DNA of 64,000 nt from JAIXWP01 sp041391745 (GTDB lineage Bacteria; Bacteroidota; Bacteroidia; Flavobacteriales_D; Sanyastnellaceae): the NCBI GenBank assembly GCA_041391745.1, contig JAWKNK010000013.1, positions 45,614 to 109,613 on the forward strand, read 5' to 3'. The position numbers and the translations under genes were made by a program. The notes under the pieces are model-generated. The model worked only from the letters and a program-made list of their open reading frames with translations, had not been told where the DNA came from and ran no database searches. Numbering within the stretch: the first letter of the stretch is position 1; the number at the start of each line of letters is the position of its first letter. Shown here piece after piece: positions 1 through 9,073 of the stretch.

Positions 1-1748
1 GCCATATCATTGATAAAAAGCTGAATGTTCGGATAGTTCAATGATGTTTGTCCTGTACCGGTTATCACTCTGGTCTCACTTAGCGTTGCTAAAGAAAGTT
101 TGTGATGATAGTTGAGCAAAACAGAAACGGCTTCAAAATTTTCAGGCAAATCAAACTCATGAAATGTAATGTTTCCAGTCATCACAAAGGTGGTGTCAAA
201 CCAGTTGTCTGCCCAGTCGGTCACTGAAATCTCAATCGGAACATTGCTGTATAATTCAGGATTGTAATGTTGAAATTGCTCTACTGACAAAGTGATATGA
301 TTATCGTTTTGATTCCAATGTCTGATTCTAAATTCTGCATCGCCCTCTGTGAATACCCAATCTTCAAAAAATGAAGTAAGGTCTGCCTCGGTATATCCTT
401 GAAAGAAGTCGCGCATGTCTTCACTTGAAATGGCGGTGAATGCATTAGCGGCTAAAAAGTCTCGGCACGCTTCAAAGAAAGCCTCATCGCCCATGTATCC
501 CCGCAGCGAATGTGCCACAAGTGCTCCTTTGTTGTACACATGACTTCCGTATGTCAATTCATGAGGTACTCCGCTCACGGGATATCGGCCGCCATCGTAT
601 TCGTGTGCGTGCAGCAACACATCTTTGTGGTTGGCATTTACATAGTCAATATAGGCTTGATAGTCATATTGTGTTTCCATATACAGCGCTTCGCTAAAAG
701 ATGCCCAACCTTCATTGAGCCACATGTCTTCTGCTGTGCTGCACGTTACCAAATCTCCCCACCAATGATGCGAGAGTTCATGCGCCATGAGCGTTTCATA
801 ATCTAAATTTCCATTGATGGCAAAAAGCGGATATGCAATATTTGTAGCATGTTCCATGGCACCTCCGCTGAATGGTACGGCTACATATCCCACGCGTGGC
901 CACACATAATCGCCGTAATGTTCTTCTTGTGAATGCAACCAAGGGATCAAAGTGGACATGCTAAGTTTGAAAGCTGTAGTGTCCGTCGCGCGAGAAGCGA
1001 GGTAAATAGGAATCAAATCTCCTTGTTGATTCTCGAATTCCCATTCTACATGGGTGTAGGTACTTGCTGCCACTGAAGCGAGATAACTCGGAATGGATAA
1101 ATTGAGCTCCCATCGCGTAAGCAAGCTATCCATTCCCACTTCTTGTTCTGATGTTTTCATCCCACCGCAATAGGCAGTTTTTCCGTTATTGGTGAGCACA
1201 TCAACTGTGTAAGTGCTGCGCTCTACGAAATTATCAAAGCATGGAAACCACACACGTCCATAATTGTGCGGATCCGCATTGAAACCAACGCCTAGATTGT
1301 ATGCATAATTTGAATTGGTGTAGAATCCACCAAAAGATGGGTCAACCTCTGGCTGACCATGATAATATATAACAGGAGCAATTAAATCGCCCAACATCAA
1401 TGGGGTTTCTAATTGGATATAGAGGTGATCGCCGTCTTGATAATACGTAGCTTGGACATCATCAATTATAATAGAATCAACCTGCAATGCAGCCAAGTCA
1501 AAATGAATCACTGAAACATCATTCATTTTACTTTCCATTTCTTGAGTGCATGCCCCCGCAATTTGTGTTGCATTGGTCTGCGTCAGATCAAGGTAAATGT
1601 AGGTGTGGAGGATGTCCAGGGTATCGCTTCTGGCATTGCCTGGGTCATCAAAAAGCAAGTTTTTATGGTGCGGGTGATTGCAAACGGTATGTTGTGCACT
1701 GGCTGAAAATGCCAACAAAATCAATATCAATAAGGGTAAATTCTTCAT
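1..1748 (-). CDS. M1 family zinc aminopeptidase, secreted (3' end beyond the window)
   Basis: An open frame on the minus strand starts at ATG 1746-1748 and runs off the left edge without a stop (582 codons seen). The N-terminus MKNLPLLILILLAFSASAQ is a signal peptide. The gluzincin motif HELSHHWWGD, followed 18 residues after the second His by the Glu of NEGWASF, gives the M1 HExxH-x18-E zinc site, so the family call is firm. The exopeptidase motif normally written GAMEN reads GGAMEH, so the usual Asn is His. A downstream Tyr in the context THELTYGSHVYNKG-like (PHELTYGSHVYNKG) fits the M1 catalytic Tyr region. It probably trims peptides in the periplasm or outside the cell. The missing C-terminus is where a T9SS sorting domain would lie, so I cannot say whether one is present. 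Confidence 0.88.
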   Translation of the reverse strand, partial: MKNLPLLILILLAFSASAQHTVCNHPHHKNLLFDDPGNARSDTLDILHTYIYLDLTQTNATQIAGACTQEMESKMNDVSVIHFDLAALQVDSIIIDDVQATYYQDGDHLYIQLETPLMLGDLIAPVIYYHGQPEVDPSFGGFYTNSNYAYNLGVGFNADPHNYGRVWFPCFDNFVERSTYTVDVLTNNGKTAYCGGMKTSEQEVGMDSLLTRWELNLSIPSYLASVAASTYTHVEWEFENQQGDLIPIYLASRATDTTAFKLSMSTLIPWLHSQEEHYGDYVWPRVGYVAVPFSGGAMEHATNIAYPLFAINGNLDYETLMAHELSHHWWGDLVTCSTAEDMWLNEGWASFSEALYMETQYDYQAYIDYVNANHKDVLLHAHEYDGGRYPVSGVPHELTYGSHVYNKGALVAHSLRGYMGDEAFFEACRDFLAANAFTAISSEDMRDFFQGYTEADLTSFFEDWVFTEGDAEFRIRHWNQNDNHITLSVEQFQHYNPELYSNVPIEISVTDWADNWFDTTFVMTGNITFHEFDLPENFEAVSVLLNYHHKLSLATLSETRVITGTGQTSLNYPNIQLFINDM

Positions 1749-1852
1749 AAAAATCAATGATTGGGCAATTTAAGCGATTTTTTTGGGGTGAAAGTAGGGG
1801 ATTAGCTTTCCCATTTGTAATTTTATAGTTGGATTCCTAAATCGATGTTGCC

Positions 1853-3340
1853 ATGAAACCAAGCAATGAATTATTCGACCTGATAAAGACCCTTTCAAAA
1901 AGCGAAAAGCGATTTTTCAAATTGCAAAGCGCCTTGCAAAGCGGAGACAAAAACTATGTTCGACTTTTTGATTGCATTGATAAAATGGATGCATACGATG
2001 AAGAAGAAATCAAAGAGGTATTCAAAGGTGAGAAATTCATCAAGCACCTTCCGAGCGAAAAAAATCACTTGTATAAGCTGATTTTAAAATCCCTAAGAAG
2101 CTACTACAGCGACACAAGTGTCTCAAGCATTCTAAAACAAGAGATCAAGAACATCGAAATCCTCTACCATAAATCGTTGTTTGACGAGTGCAATAAATTC
2201 CTCGCAAGAGCAAAGAAACTGGCAGTCAAATACGAGAAGTTCTACTATCATTTTGAATTGATCTCCTGGGAAAAAATGCTTTTGGAAGAAGCATTTGAAG
2301 ACGGACAATTCACCATTGATATCGATGCACTCATTCAAGAAGAAAAAGATGTAATCGATAAATTGAGAAACTTGGCAGAATACCAAGTGCTTTATTCTAA
2401 AATCAATTATGTATTTAGAAGTGGAGGATATGCGCGCACAGAAGAGAATAGAGCAATTGTTGATGAGATTGTCAATCACCCGTTAATCAAAGGAAAGAAC
2501 ACTGCTCTTTCAAAAAGAGCGGCCACCATCTGCTACTACACGCAAGGTTTCTGCAACTTGGCAAATGGCGACTACGAAACGGCATTGGAGAAATTTCGTC
2601 GTGTGAAGTTTATTCTCGATGAAGCCAAACATTTACGTGGTGATTTGTCGAAGCGTTACTTACGCACTCTTTCAAACATGATCCCGTGTTTGCTGCATAA
2701 AGGCGAGTTTACTGAAGCCAACAATCTCATTCAAACCATGCGCGATTTGAAGGATGAAGAAGGCTTTACCACTCGCGATTTGCAAGCAAGTATCTTCAAA
2801 AATGCAGGTTTAGCAGAACTTGAAGTTTACCATTATAAAGATGCTTTCAATGATGGAATAGTGGCTGCAGAGGATTTGATGAAAGGCTTAGCAGATTTTG
2901 AAGGTAAGCTGCACAAGGAACACGAACTCACATTCTTCTACCAGTTTGCATTTATTTATTTCGGTGCTGGTCAATACAACAAGGCGCTTTCATGGATCAA
3001 TAAGGTGCTCAACGACAACGAAAACACGCTACGACAAGACTTATACAGCTATGCCCGATTGTTCAACTTGGCCATCCATTTTGAATTGGGCAACTATGAT
3101 TTGTTGGAATACACGATCAAATCGACCTTCAGATATCTGCAAAAGCGCGAGCGTGATTTCCCTATGGAAAAAGTAATCATTGATAATTTTAAAAAATTAA
3201 TCAAGAATCAATCAGAAGCAGAAAGGAAGAAGCTTTTTGCAAGCTTCCACGAATCCTTAGTGGAGTTGAAAAAAGAATCTGAAAATGAAATTGTATTCAA
3301 GTTTTTCGACTTTGAAAAGTGGGTGGCCACGAAGTGTTAG
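1853..3340 (+). CDS. Conserved helical-repeat (TPR-like) protein of unknown function
   Basis: The product is 495 aa, starts MKPSNELFDLIKTLSKSEKR, and has no signal peptide, so it is probably cytoplasmic. It is highly charged and almost wholly helical. Several stretches resemble tetratricopeptide repeats, for example around residues 225-260 (YYTQGFCNLANGDYETALEKF) and 365-395 (FYQFAFIYFGAGQYNKAL). I recognise no catalytic motif. The type of protein is common in Bacteroidota but I know no assigned role. Its stop overlaps the stop of the convergent downstream gene by about 4 bp, so no terminator fits between them. A scaffold or protein-interaction role is inference from the repeats only. Confidence 0.8.
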   Translation: MKPSNELFDLIKTLSKSEKRFFKLQSALQSGDKNYVRLFDCIDKMDAYDEEEIKEVFKGEKFIKHLPSEKNHLYKLILKSLRSYYSDTSVSSILKQEIKNIEILYHKSLFDECNKFLARAKKLAVKYEKFYYHFELISWEKMLLEEAFEDGQFTIDIDALIQEEKDVIDKLRNLAEYQVLYSKINYVFRSGGYARTEENRAIVDEIVNHPLIKGKNTALSKRAATICYYTQGFCNLANGDYETALEKFRRVKFILDEAKHLRGDLSKRYLRTLSNMIPCLLHKGEFTEANNLIQTMRDLKDEEGFTTRDLQASIFKNAGLAELEVYHYKDAFNDGIVAAEDLMKGLADFEGKLHKEHELTFFYQFAFIYFGAGQYNKALSWINKVLNDNENTLRQDLYSYARLFNLAIHFELGNYDLLEYTIKSTFRYLQKRERDFPMEKVIIDNFKKLIKNQSEAERKKLFASFHESLVELKKESENEIVFKFFDFEKWVATKC

Positions 3341-5046
3341 AGTTCACCGGAATCAATCTTGTCTCGCCACCTTTTCATAGCGGAAGTGTTGTTTCCTCTT
3401 TCTACTTCTTTGAAAAATAACTTAGAGGTTTTCTCAAAGGTGGAATGTACTTTTTCATAATTAAGATACATTTCACTTGCAGTTTGTGCTGCACGATTCA
3501 CTCGTTCCAACTTTCTTCTATACTGCTCAGCTAAGTCGAAGTACAGATTGAAAAATTGATTAGATTCTGCCGTTATTGGAAAGTAGAAGTAGCTTTTGTA
3601 AGGATCAAAAATCGTCGCAGTTGTGCATTCTAATGTTCCTTCATAATCATTGACGTCCATGTACAATTGCACTTCCAAATGATAGCGCTCTGCAGGAGGA
3701 CGCAACTGATATTTGCTGTAGTTGACACTATCATCCACCAATTCTCGAAATCGAATGGAAGTAGTATCATTCCAAATCACATATGGTCGCTCGAGCAAAC
3801 TGTGTCTCAAAGTAGAATCATTGAAGAAGTGCTGCTGATTCGTGATGGTCGAATCATTTGCAATGAAGGCTTCATTCACTTTTTTTATTTCTTCTATTTC
3901 AAAACGTCTATAGTTACTCCAAAAGTTGGCATTGTAAGGTGTTGCATTAATTTTTACATAGTCTTCATATGATGCTGGAGAGAATTGAAAAACGGGCAAC
4001 GTGAATAATTCATTATAATCGAAAGCAACAAGCAGTGCTTGTGTATTCAAAGTAAAATCTTGCAGGTCTGACGTCTGATAATGCAAGTCATAGTTGAAAT
4101 GAACAGATTCTAAAGTCATCCTTCCACTATGGCGACCATAATTCTTAGTAAGATGCAGATTCACATTTTTCAACCGATCGGAGTAACCAATAGGGACGAA
4201 AGGGTAGGACTGAGCATCCAAGAGATTTAAATCTATCCGCACGATTTCCGATGATTTTTCATCGATCCAAAGTTCACCATTGAAAAAATGACCATCTGCA
4301 GATTTAGGTTTAAACTTTACTATTTGAACAACAACCCCATCATCTGTAGTCACCCTGCCGCCATCCGAAAGCCAATATTTTTTTCGATTTTGTTTCATTG
4401 AAAATTCAAGTGGAGAATGAGGAAAGTAATCTGAAGATTCAAAAGCATTGTGCAAACAAATGGACTTCGAAATTTCTGTAGATAGAAATGTCCTATTCGC
4501 AAAGGGTTTAAGAGCGATTCTACCTTGCTTTAGCTGTAGTTCCTGAACGGCATAGTCATTATAAATTCCGTTATAATAACATTCAATCAATTCAATTTGA
4601 TTGGTGCCATCAAAAGTTTGAAGGTTAAAATAGGAGGATGCGGAAAGCGAACTTTGAGTTCTAGCTTTGCGAACAGCTTCTATCTTTTCATATAAATAAG
4701 TATCGTCTGCATGTATCGTGAGCGTAGCAAGGTCGTGGGTCAATACGGTGAGACGAATAATATCAAGCTTTACGTTGGGCTCTAAAACAATGAGTTGTTT
4801 TGAATATCCAACGGAAGAGATATAAATGGAATCACCGACATGGTTGTTTAGCAATTCAGCTTTTCCATTTATGGTGCTATAGGTCCCTCTGTTAGCGTTG
4901 AAATTATGAATGGATGCATAAGGAATAGGCTCACTCGAATCAGCGTCTATTATGGTAACTGAAATAGAAACAGTTTCATCCTTTTCATTTTGACCGTGCA
5001 GAAGTGTGCAGGCAAACAACAGCAGTATGGCGACGAGGTATTTCAG
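3337..5046 (-). CDS. Secreted carboxypeptidase-regulatory-like domain protein
   Basis: About 569 aa. The only in-frame start that gives a sensible signal peptide is CTG at 5044-5046, which yields MKYLVAILLLFACTLLHGQ before a Q/N cleavage region. A later TTG at 5017-5019 would cut into the hydrophobic core. Residues about 25-105 match the carboxypeptidase-D regulatory-like fold common in Bacteroidota surface proteins (IDADSSEPIPYASIH, then GDSIYISSVGYSKQ). The rest is beta-rich with no motif I recognise, and resembles the DUF5686/CarboxypepD-reg class of periplasmic or outer-membrane-associated proteins. It lacks the TonB-dependent barrel that often follows this domain. One C-to-A change would restore ATG, so either the start really is CTG or the base call is wrong. 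Confidence 0.75.
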   Translation of the reverse strand: MKYLVAILLLFACTLLHGQNEKDETVSISVTIIDADSSEPIPYASIHNFNANRGTYSTINGKAELLNNHVGDSIYISSVGYSKQLIVLEPNVKLDIIRLTVLTHDLATLTIHADDTYLYEKIEAVRKARTQSSLSASSYFNLQTFDGTNQIELIECYYNGIYNDYAVQELQLKQGRIALKPFANRTFLSTEISKSICLHNAFESSDYFPHSPLEFSMKQNRKKYWLSDGGRVTTDDGVVVQIVKFKPKSADGHFFNGELWIDEKSSEIVRIDLNLLDAQSYPFVPIGYSDRLKNVNLHLTKNYGRHSGRMTLESVHFNYDLHYQTSDLQDFTLNTQALLVAFDYNELFTLPVFQFSPASYEDYVKINATPYNANFWSNYRRFEIEEIKKVNEAFIANDSTITNQQHFFNDSTLRHSLLERPYVIWNDTTSIRFRELVDDSVNYSKYQLRPPAERYHLEVQLYMDVNDYEGTLECTTATIFDPYKSYFYFPITAESNQFFNLYFDLAEQYRRKLERVNRAAQTASEMYLNYEKVHSTFEKTSKLFFKEVERGNNTSAMKRWRDKIDSGEL

Positions 5047-5136
5047 ATGCAGTTACTTTTTATAAATGTATAAAGCTATTATGTGAAAGCATTGTAAAAT
5101 TGGGAAAAGCGAAGGATTCCAAACGAATTTATTCAA

Positions 5137-5168
5137 AAAAAAACCACCCTGAAGGGTGGTTTTTAAAT
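5137..5168 (-). terminator. Rho-independent terminator after the zinc-ribbon-like gene
   Basis: A perfect 8-bp GC-rich stem, ACCACCCT / AGGGTGGT, closed by a short GA-type loop, is followed on the minus strand by a run of T. It lies 17 bp beyond the stop of the minus-strand gene ending at 5185. Confidence 0.85.
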
Positions 5169-5184
5169 AGTATTTTATTTCAAA

Positions 5185-6899
5185 TTATGCTTTGCCTAAT
5201 TCCTTAGCCAACAACGCATCAATTTTTGCAGCTTCTTCAGTTGCCAATTCAGCATCAACCAAAATTCTTCCGCTGTGCTCATCAACGATTACTTTTGCGA
5301 GCAGCTACGTCCATTTTGCTTTTGTGGTGGAATTTGAATGAATGAACCAACAGATGCTTCACGGCCTCAATTGGCACAACAGCCAAACCATTTGGTGAAC
5401 CACCGCGGATACGCTCGTAAGCATCAATTCAAAGCGTTGCTCAATCAATTGCTTAGCTTCTTCACTTTTCTTCAAAAGGAATTGCTCTTCTTTCTCCGTG
5501 TCCTTCACGATTTCGTCCAACTCAGCCTTCTTGATCTTAAGGTCATTGCGACGCTCGTCCAATTTCTTTTGAGCAGCATCAAACAATTCAGACTTAGTAG
5601 TGTGCTGTGCCTTGTGCTCACGAATACGCTTTTCAAAAAGTTGAATTTCCAATTCCTGGAATTCAATCTCTTTGTTCAACGATTCGAACTCACGGTTGTT
5701 CTTCACCTTTTCAAGTTGCTCTTTGTACTTCTTAATCATTGCTTCTGAATCCTTGATACCTTGCTTCTTCGCTGCAATTTCGTTATCAAGTTCAGTCACT
5801 TCATTAGAAAGATTTCCAATGCGTGTCTCCAATCCTGCTACCTCATCCTCTAGATCTTCTACTTCTAGAGGTAGTTCTCCACGCATAGCGTGAATTTTAT
5901 CGATACGTGAATCGATAAGTTGAATGTCATAAAGCGCGCGCAACTTGTCTTCTACAGTTACGCCTTTCTTAGCATCATCGCCTTCCATAAAAGCGAGACG
6001 CGGTGAAGTTTTACTTGCCATGTCGTCTATTACTTCCTTATTTATTGGTTTCTCTTTTTCAACCGGTCTCTCAATGTTTGCAATAGGAGCAAACTTGATT
6101 CCGGGCTTTCCATCAGGTCCTGGAGGACTGTAGATGGGGTTAGCAGTAGGCTTAGGTTCTGCAGGCAATATCTCCTTAGGTGGAAACATTTTCTTTGCAG
6201 GTTTTGCAGGTTCCTCTGCCTTTTTAGGTGCTTCCGCTTTTTTTGGAACCGGTGCTGCCTTTGTAACTTTCACTTCTTCTGGCCTTTTTCAGATTAACCC
6301 TTTTATCAGCCTTTTTGGCTGGGCCTTTTGGTGCTGGGGCGGCCTTTTTTGCTGGTGTAGCTTTTTTGGCTGGTTCAGCTTTCTTCTACTTCCTTTACGC
6401 GCTGCTTTCTTAGCAGGCTCTGCTTTTTGCAACAGCTTTTTCGCCGGAGCTGCTTTTTAGCTGGTTTAGCCGGTGTAGCTTTTTAACTACTGCTTTTTTA
6501 GCTGGTGCAGCCTTCAACTTTTACCGTTGCGCTTTTTCTTCTAGCTTTTTTCGCTGGCGCAATAACTTTTTTGCCTAGACTGCTTTCTTAGCAACGCTTT
6601 TTAGCAGGTGCAGCTTTTTCCTGGAGCTGACTTCTTCACTGGAGCTGCTTTTTAGCAACTACTTTTTAGCAGAGCCGCCTTTTTAACCACTACTTTTTCG
6701 CTGGAGCTGCTGCTTTCTTTGGAGCAACTTTCTTTGCTTTTTGTAAAAAGGTGCCTTCTTGGCTGGAGCAGACTTCTTCTAACAGCTTTCTTCACTGGTT
6801 TAGCCGCTTTTTTAGCAACTTTAGCTACTGGCTTTGGGGCTGGCTTCGACTTCGAAGCAGCCTTGCTCCTTCACAGCTTTTAACTGGTTTTTTCGCCAT
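5185..6899 (-). CDS. Zinc-ribbon-family coiled-coil protein with Lys/Ala/Pro-rich N-terminus (many frameshifts)
   Basis: ATG 6897-6899 starts MAKKPVK, 4 bp after the nif3-like stop, so the pair is an operon. Codons from 6899 to about 6274 encode a histone-H1-like K/A/P repeat, but the frame breaks many times in A or T runs. From about 6273 to 5440 one long frame is open: a Pro/Lys linker, then a long coiled coil (VEDKLRALYDIQLIDSRIDK onward), as in the C4-type zinc-ribbon (CT398-like) family. The C-terminal domain can be read by switching frames: AYERIRGGSPNGLAVVPIE, EASVGSFIQIPPQKQ, KVIVDEHSGRILVD, ending AKELGKA. Where the family has two CxxC pairs this copy reads SVGS and DEHS, so zinc binding looks lost. 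The family is often described as nucleic-acid associated; its precise role is unclear. The basic tail would suit DNA or RNA binding (inference). Confidence 0.7.
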
Positions 6900-6903
6900 A
6901 GTT

Positions 6904-7979
6904 TCAGAGATAGTTAATGGGATTAGTCACCACCCCCGGTTTTGTGGACCGCGAAAAGTACGAAATTTTTCTGCGTTCAATCGCAGGGTCGATTGTGAAT
7001 TGTTCGTTTCATAATGTCCAATATCAACGTCTATCGATCATCGGCATCAAAAAACTGATGGTATTTGTAGTCGCTAGTTATAAAATATCTGCTCCGCAAG
7101 GGATATGGCTTTCTAAACAAAACTTCCGGGGCCCCCGCAGATAGCGACTTTTTTGATGGGTTTGTCTAATGGTTTAGTTGTAGCGAATGCTGCCAGCATG
7201 CATCACTTTTTTACATGTTGTAAAAAGGATTCCAATGGCATTTCTTGAAAAGTTCTCGCAGTCATTCCAAGGGTCTGCTACCCATTTCGTTTGATAAGTG
7301 GGTAAACATCATAAGCCACTTCCTCATAAGGGTGTGCCGACTTCAAAGCATCTAGAGCATGATTGAGCTTCATAGGAGAGAACAATTTCCGTTTTTATTT
7401 CATTTCAAAATGGTCCTCACCAACATTTCCTACAATGGCTCTGCACCTTCATTGCCTCTGAAGGTTCCTGTGCCTGCAATATTGAAGCTGCAATGATCAT
7501 ATTTGCCAATCTCACCGCATCCAACATTCCATAAGGCCTCGCGCACATGTGCGGCGTGATCTTGAGGGACATAGTAAATTAACTTGAGCAATTGTTCTTT
7601 TTTCGGATCGAGGATTTTGATGTTACTAAGCTCAAGCTTTTCTGCAAACTTGGCATTGACCATTCGCAAACGTTGTCCAAATTGGTGTGGTAAGAGATGA
7701 GATTCAAGCCATTTTTAATGGCTTTCATCACCACACGTTCAATATAATTTTTCCCTGTAAGCCTCTTTAATCCCACTAAATACGATAGGGTGGTATCAAT
7801 GACATTGCAATTTTTTCAATAGCCTCGTCAACACTGCTTCTATGCAGTCCGAGACTTACCATTATGCCAGTGATTTCTTCGTCTGGATTTCCAACTAATA
7901 ATCCACTATTGTCATAACTTTCCTGCAGCGCTCCGGGTGCTTTCATTTCAAGAAATGAAAGTAGTTCGCGGATTTTCAT
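6904..7979 (-). CDS. Nif3-like dinuclear metal centre hexameric protein (frameshifted)
   Basis: ATG 7977-7979 starts MKIRELLSFLEMKAPGALQE, then YDNSGLLVG, which is the Nif3/YqfO/YbgI N-terminus. Later segments in other frames give FSGIKRLTGKNYIERVVMKA, NLISYHTNLDNV (metal-ligand His), the central CutA-like insert (KLIYYVPQDHAAHVREAL, GTGTFRG), HPYEEVAYDVYPL, and a C-terminus ending STKPGVVTNPINYL with TGA at 6904-6906. The order and spacing match a full family member of about 360 aa, the larger three-domain form. At least five single-base indels are needed to join the pieces, several in homopolymers. The family binds two metal ions and has been linked to GTP cyclohydrolase I type 2-like activity, which is unproven for most members. 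It is followed directly by the zinc-ribbon-like gene, a pairing common in Bacteroidota. Confidence 0.8.
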
Positions 7980-8018
7980 ACTTTACTGTTTTTCTTTGCT
8001 GCCGCCTAAATTAGTAAC

Positions 8019-9067
8019 ATGAAGTTCATCCGCCTAATATTATGGCCTTTTTCTTTTGTGTACTCCATCATTTTATGGTTGAAATACACTCTATACAAAA
8101 GGCATCTTCCAATCGGAGGGAGGCGTCATTCCTACTATTGTGGTGGGCAATTTGAACCTGGGCGGTACTGGCAAAACACCTCATACGCTTGCTATTCTTG
8201 AGCATCTTTCAAAGAATGGAGTAGAAGTAGCCCTACTCAGTCGTGGTTATGGTAGAAAAACAAAAGGCTTCCGCTTAGTTGAGCCGAACAAGCTCCGCTG
8301 CCGAAGTGGGTGATGAGCCGCTTTTAATGAAGCAAAGACTTCGGGACATACCTATGGCTGGTGTTTGTGAAAATCGACTTTTGGGAATCAAAGAATTAAA
8401 GCAGCGTTTTCCCAATCTGAAGTGGGTGGTTTTGGATGATGCGCTCCAGCACCGTCGTCTCAAAGGGAATGTCAATATTCTACTCACCGAGTTCTATAGA
8501 CCATTTTTTAAGGACTTCTTGGTGCCAGCAGGTAATTTACGTGACCACCAGGTTCGTGCTAAAGATGCTGATCTCATCATTTCAACAAAGTGCCCAGCCG
8601 AGCTGAATGTAGAACAAATGGACTTGTGGGAATCCAAAATTTCATTAGATAATAGTATTCCTGTAGTATTTTCTAAGTTAAAGTATGATGTTCCCAAGCA
8701 TGTTTATACGGGTTTGAACTTGGATTTTCAACCTGATGAAAGCATGGTGGTGACGGGAATAGCCAAGCCTAAAGCGTTCATTCACTTCGTTGAGAATCAA
8801 TATAATCTTAAAAAAATCAAAACTTACCCCGATCACCACCCATTTACTGTTAACGACATGGCCGTGATTCAGCGGGATTTTGATACCTTTACGCGCCCTT
8901 CAAAGGCCATCTTTACCACAGAAAAAGATGCCGTAAAAATGGCGGACTTAAGCGGTTTTGAACAACTACCCATCTACTACATTCCTATAAGTGTAGAGGT
9001 ATTTTCACCAGATGGTTCAAATTGGTTGGAAACGCTCGAGCGATTGATGAAGGAAAAGATTAATTGA
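8019..9067 (+). CDS. lpxK: Tetraacyldisaccharide 4'-kinase LpxK (two frameshifts)
   Basis: LpxK phosphorylates the 4' position of the lipid A disaccharide precursor at the inner membrane. The frame starts MKFIRLILWPFSFVYSIILW, an N-terminal membrane helix. It shifts near 8120 into GNLNLGGTGKTPHT, the Walker A P-loop, continues EVALLSRGYGRK, and shifts again near 8287 into the long open segment containing VLDDALQHRR, which matches the conserved DDAFQHR signature. Corrected length is about 349 aa, normal for the family. It is divergent from the nif3-like gene with a 39-bp gap and is followed 6 bp later by gatB. Both frameshifts lie in GGAGGGAGG-like or CCGAACAAG contexts and look like base-calling errors, because lipid A synthesis is essential and lpxH is intact nearby. 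Confidence 0.9.
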
Positions 9068-9073
9068 TAATTT

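Noticed and set aside
5338..6460. Plus-strand open frames opposite the zinc-ribbon-like gene (for example 5338-5748, 5672-5893, 6134-6460)
   Set aside because: They are antisense shadows of the Lys/Ala-rich and coiled-coil coding sequence, with repetitive Phe/Leu/Ser composition and no family match.
5185..8300. True pseudogene decay of nif3-like, zinc-ribbon-like and lpxK genes
   Set aside because: The broken genes are conserved, protein similarity continues across each break, and many breaks are at homopolymers; I prefer sequence error, but this is not proven.
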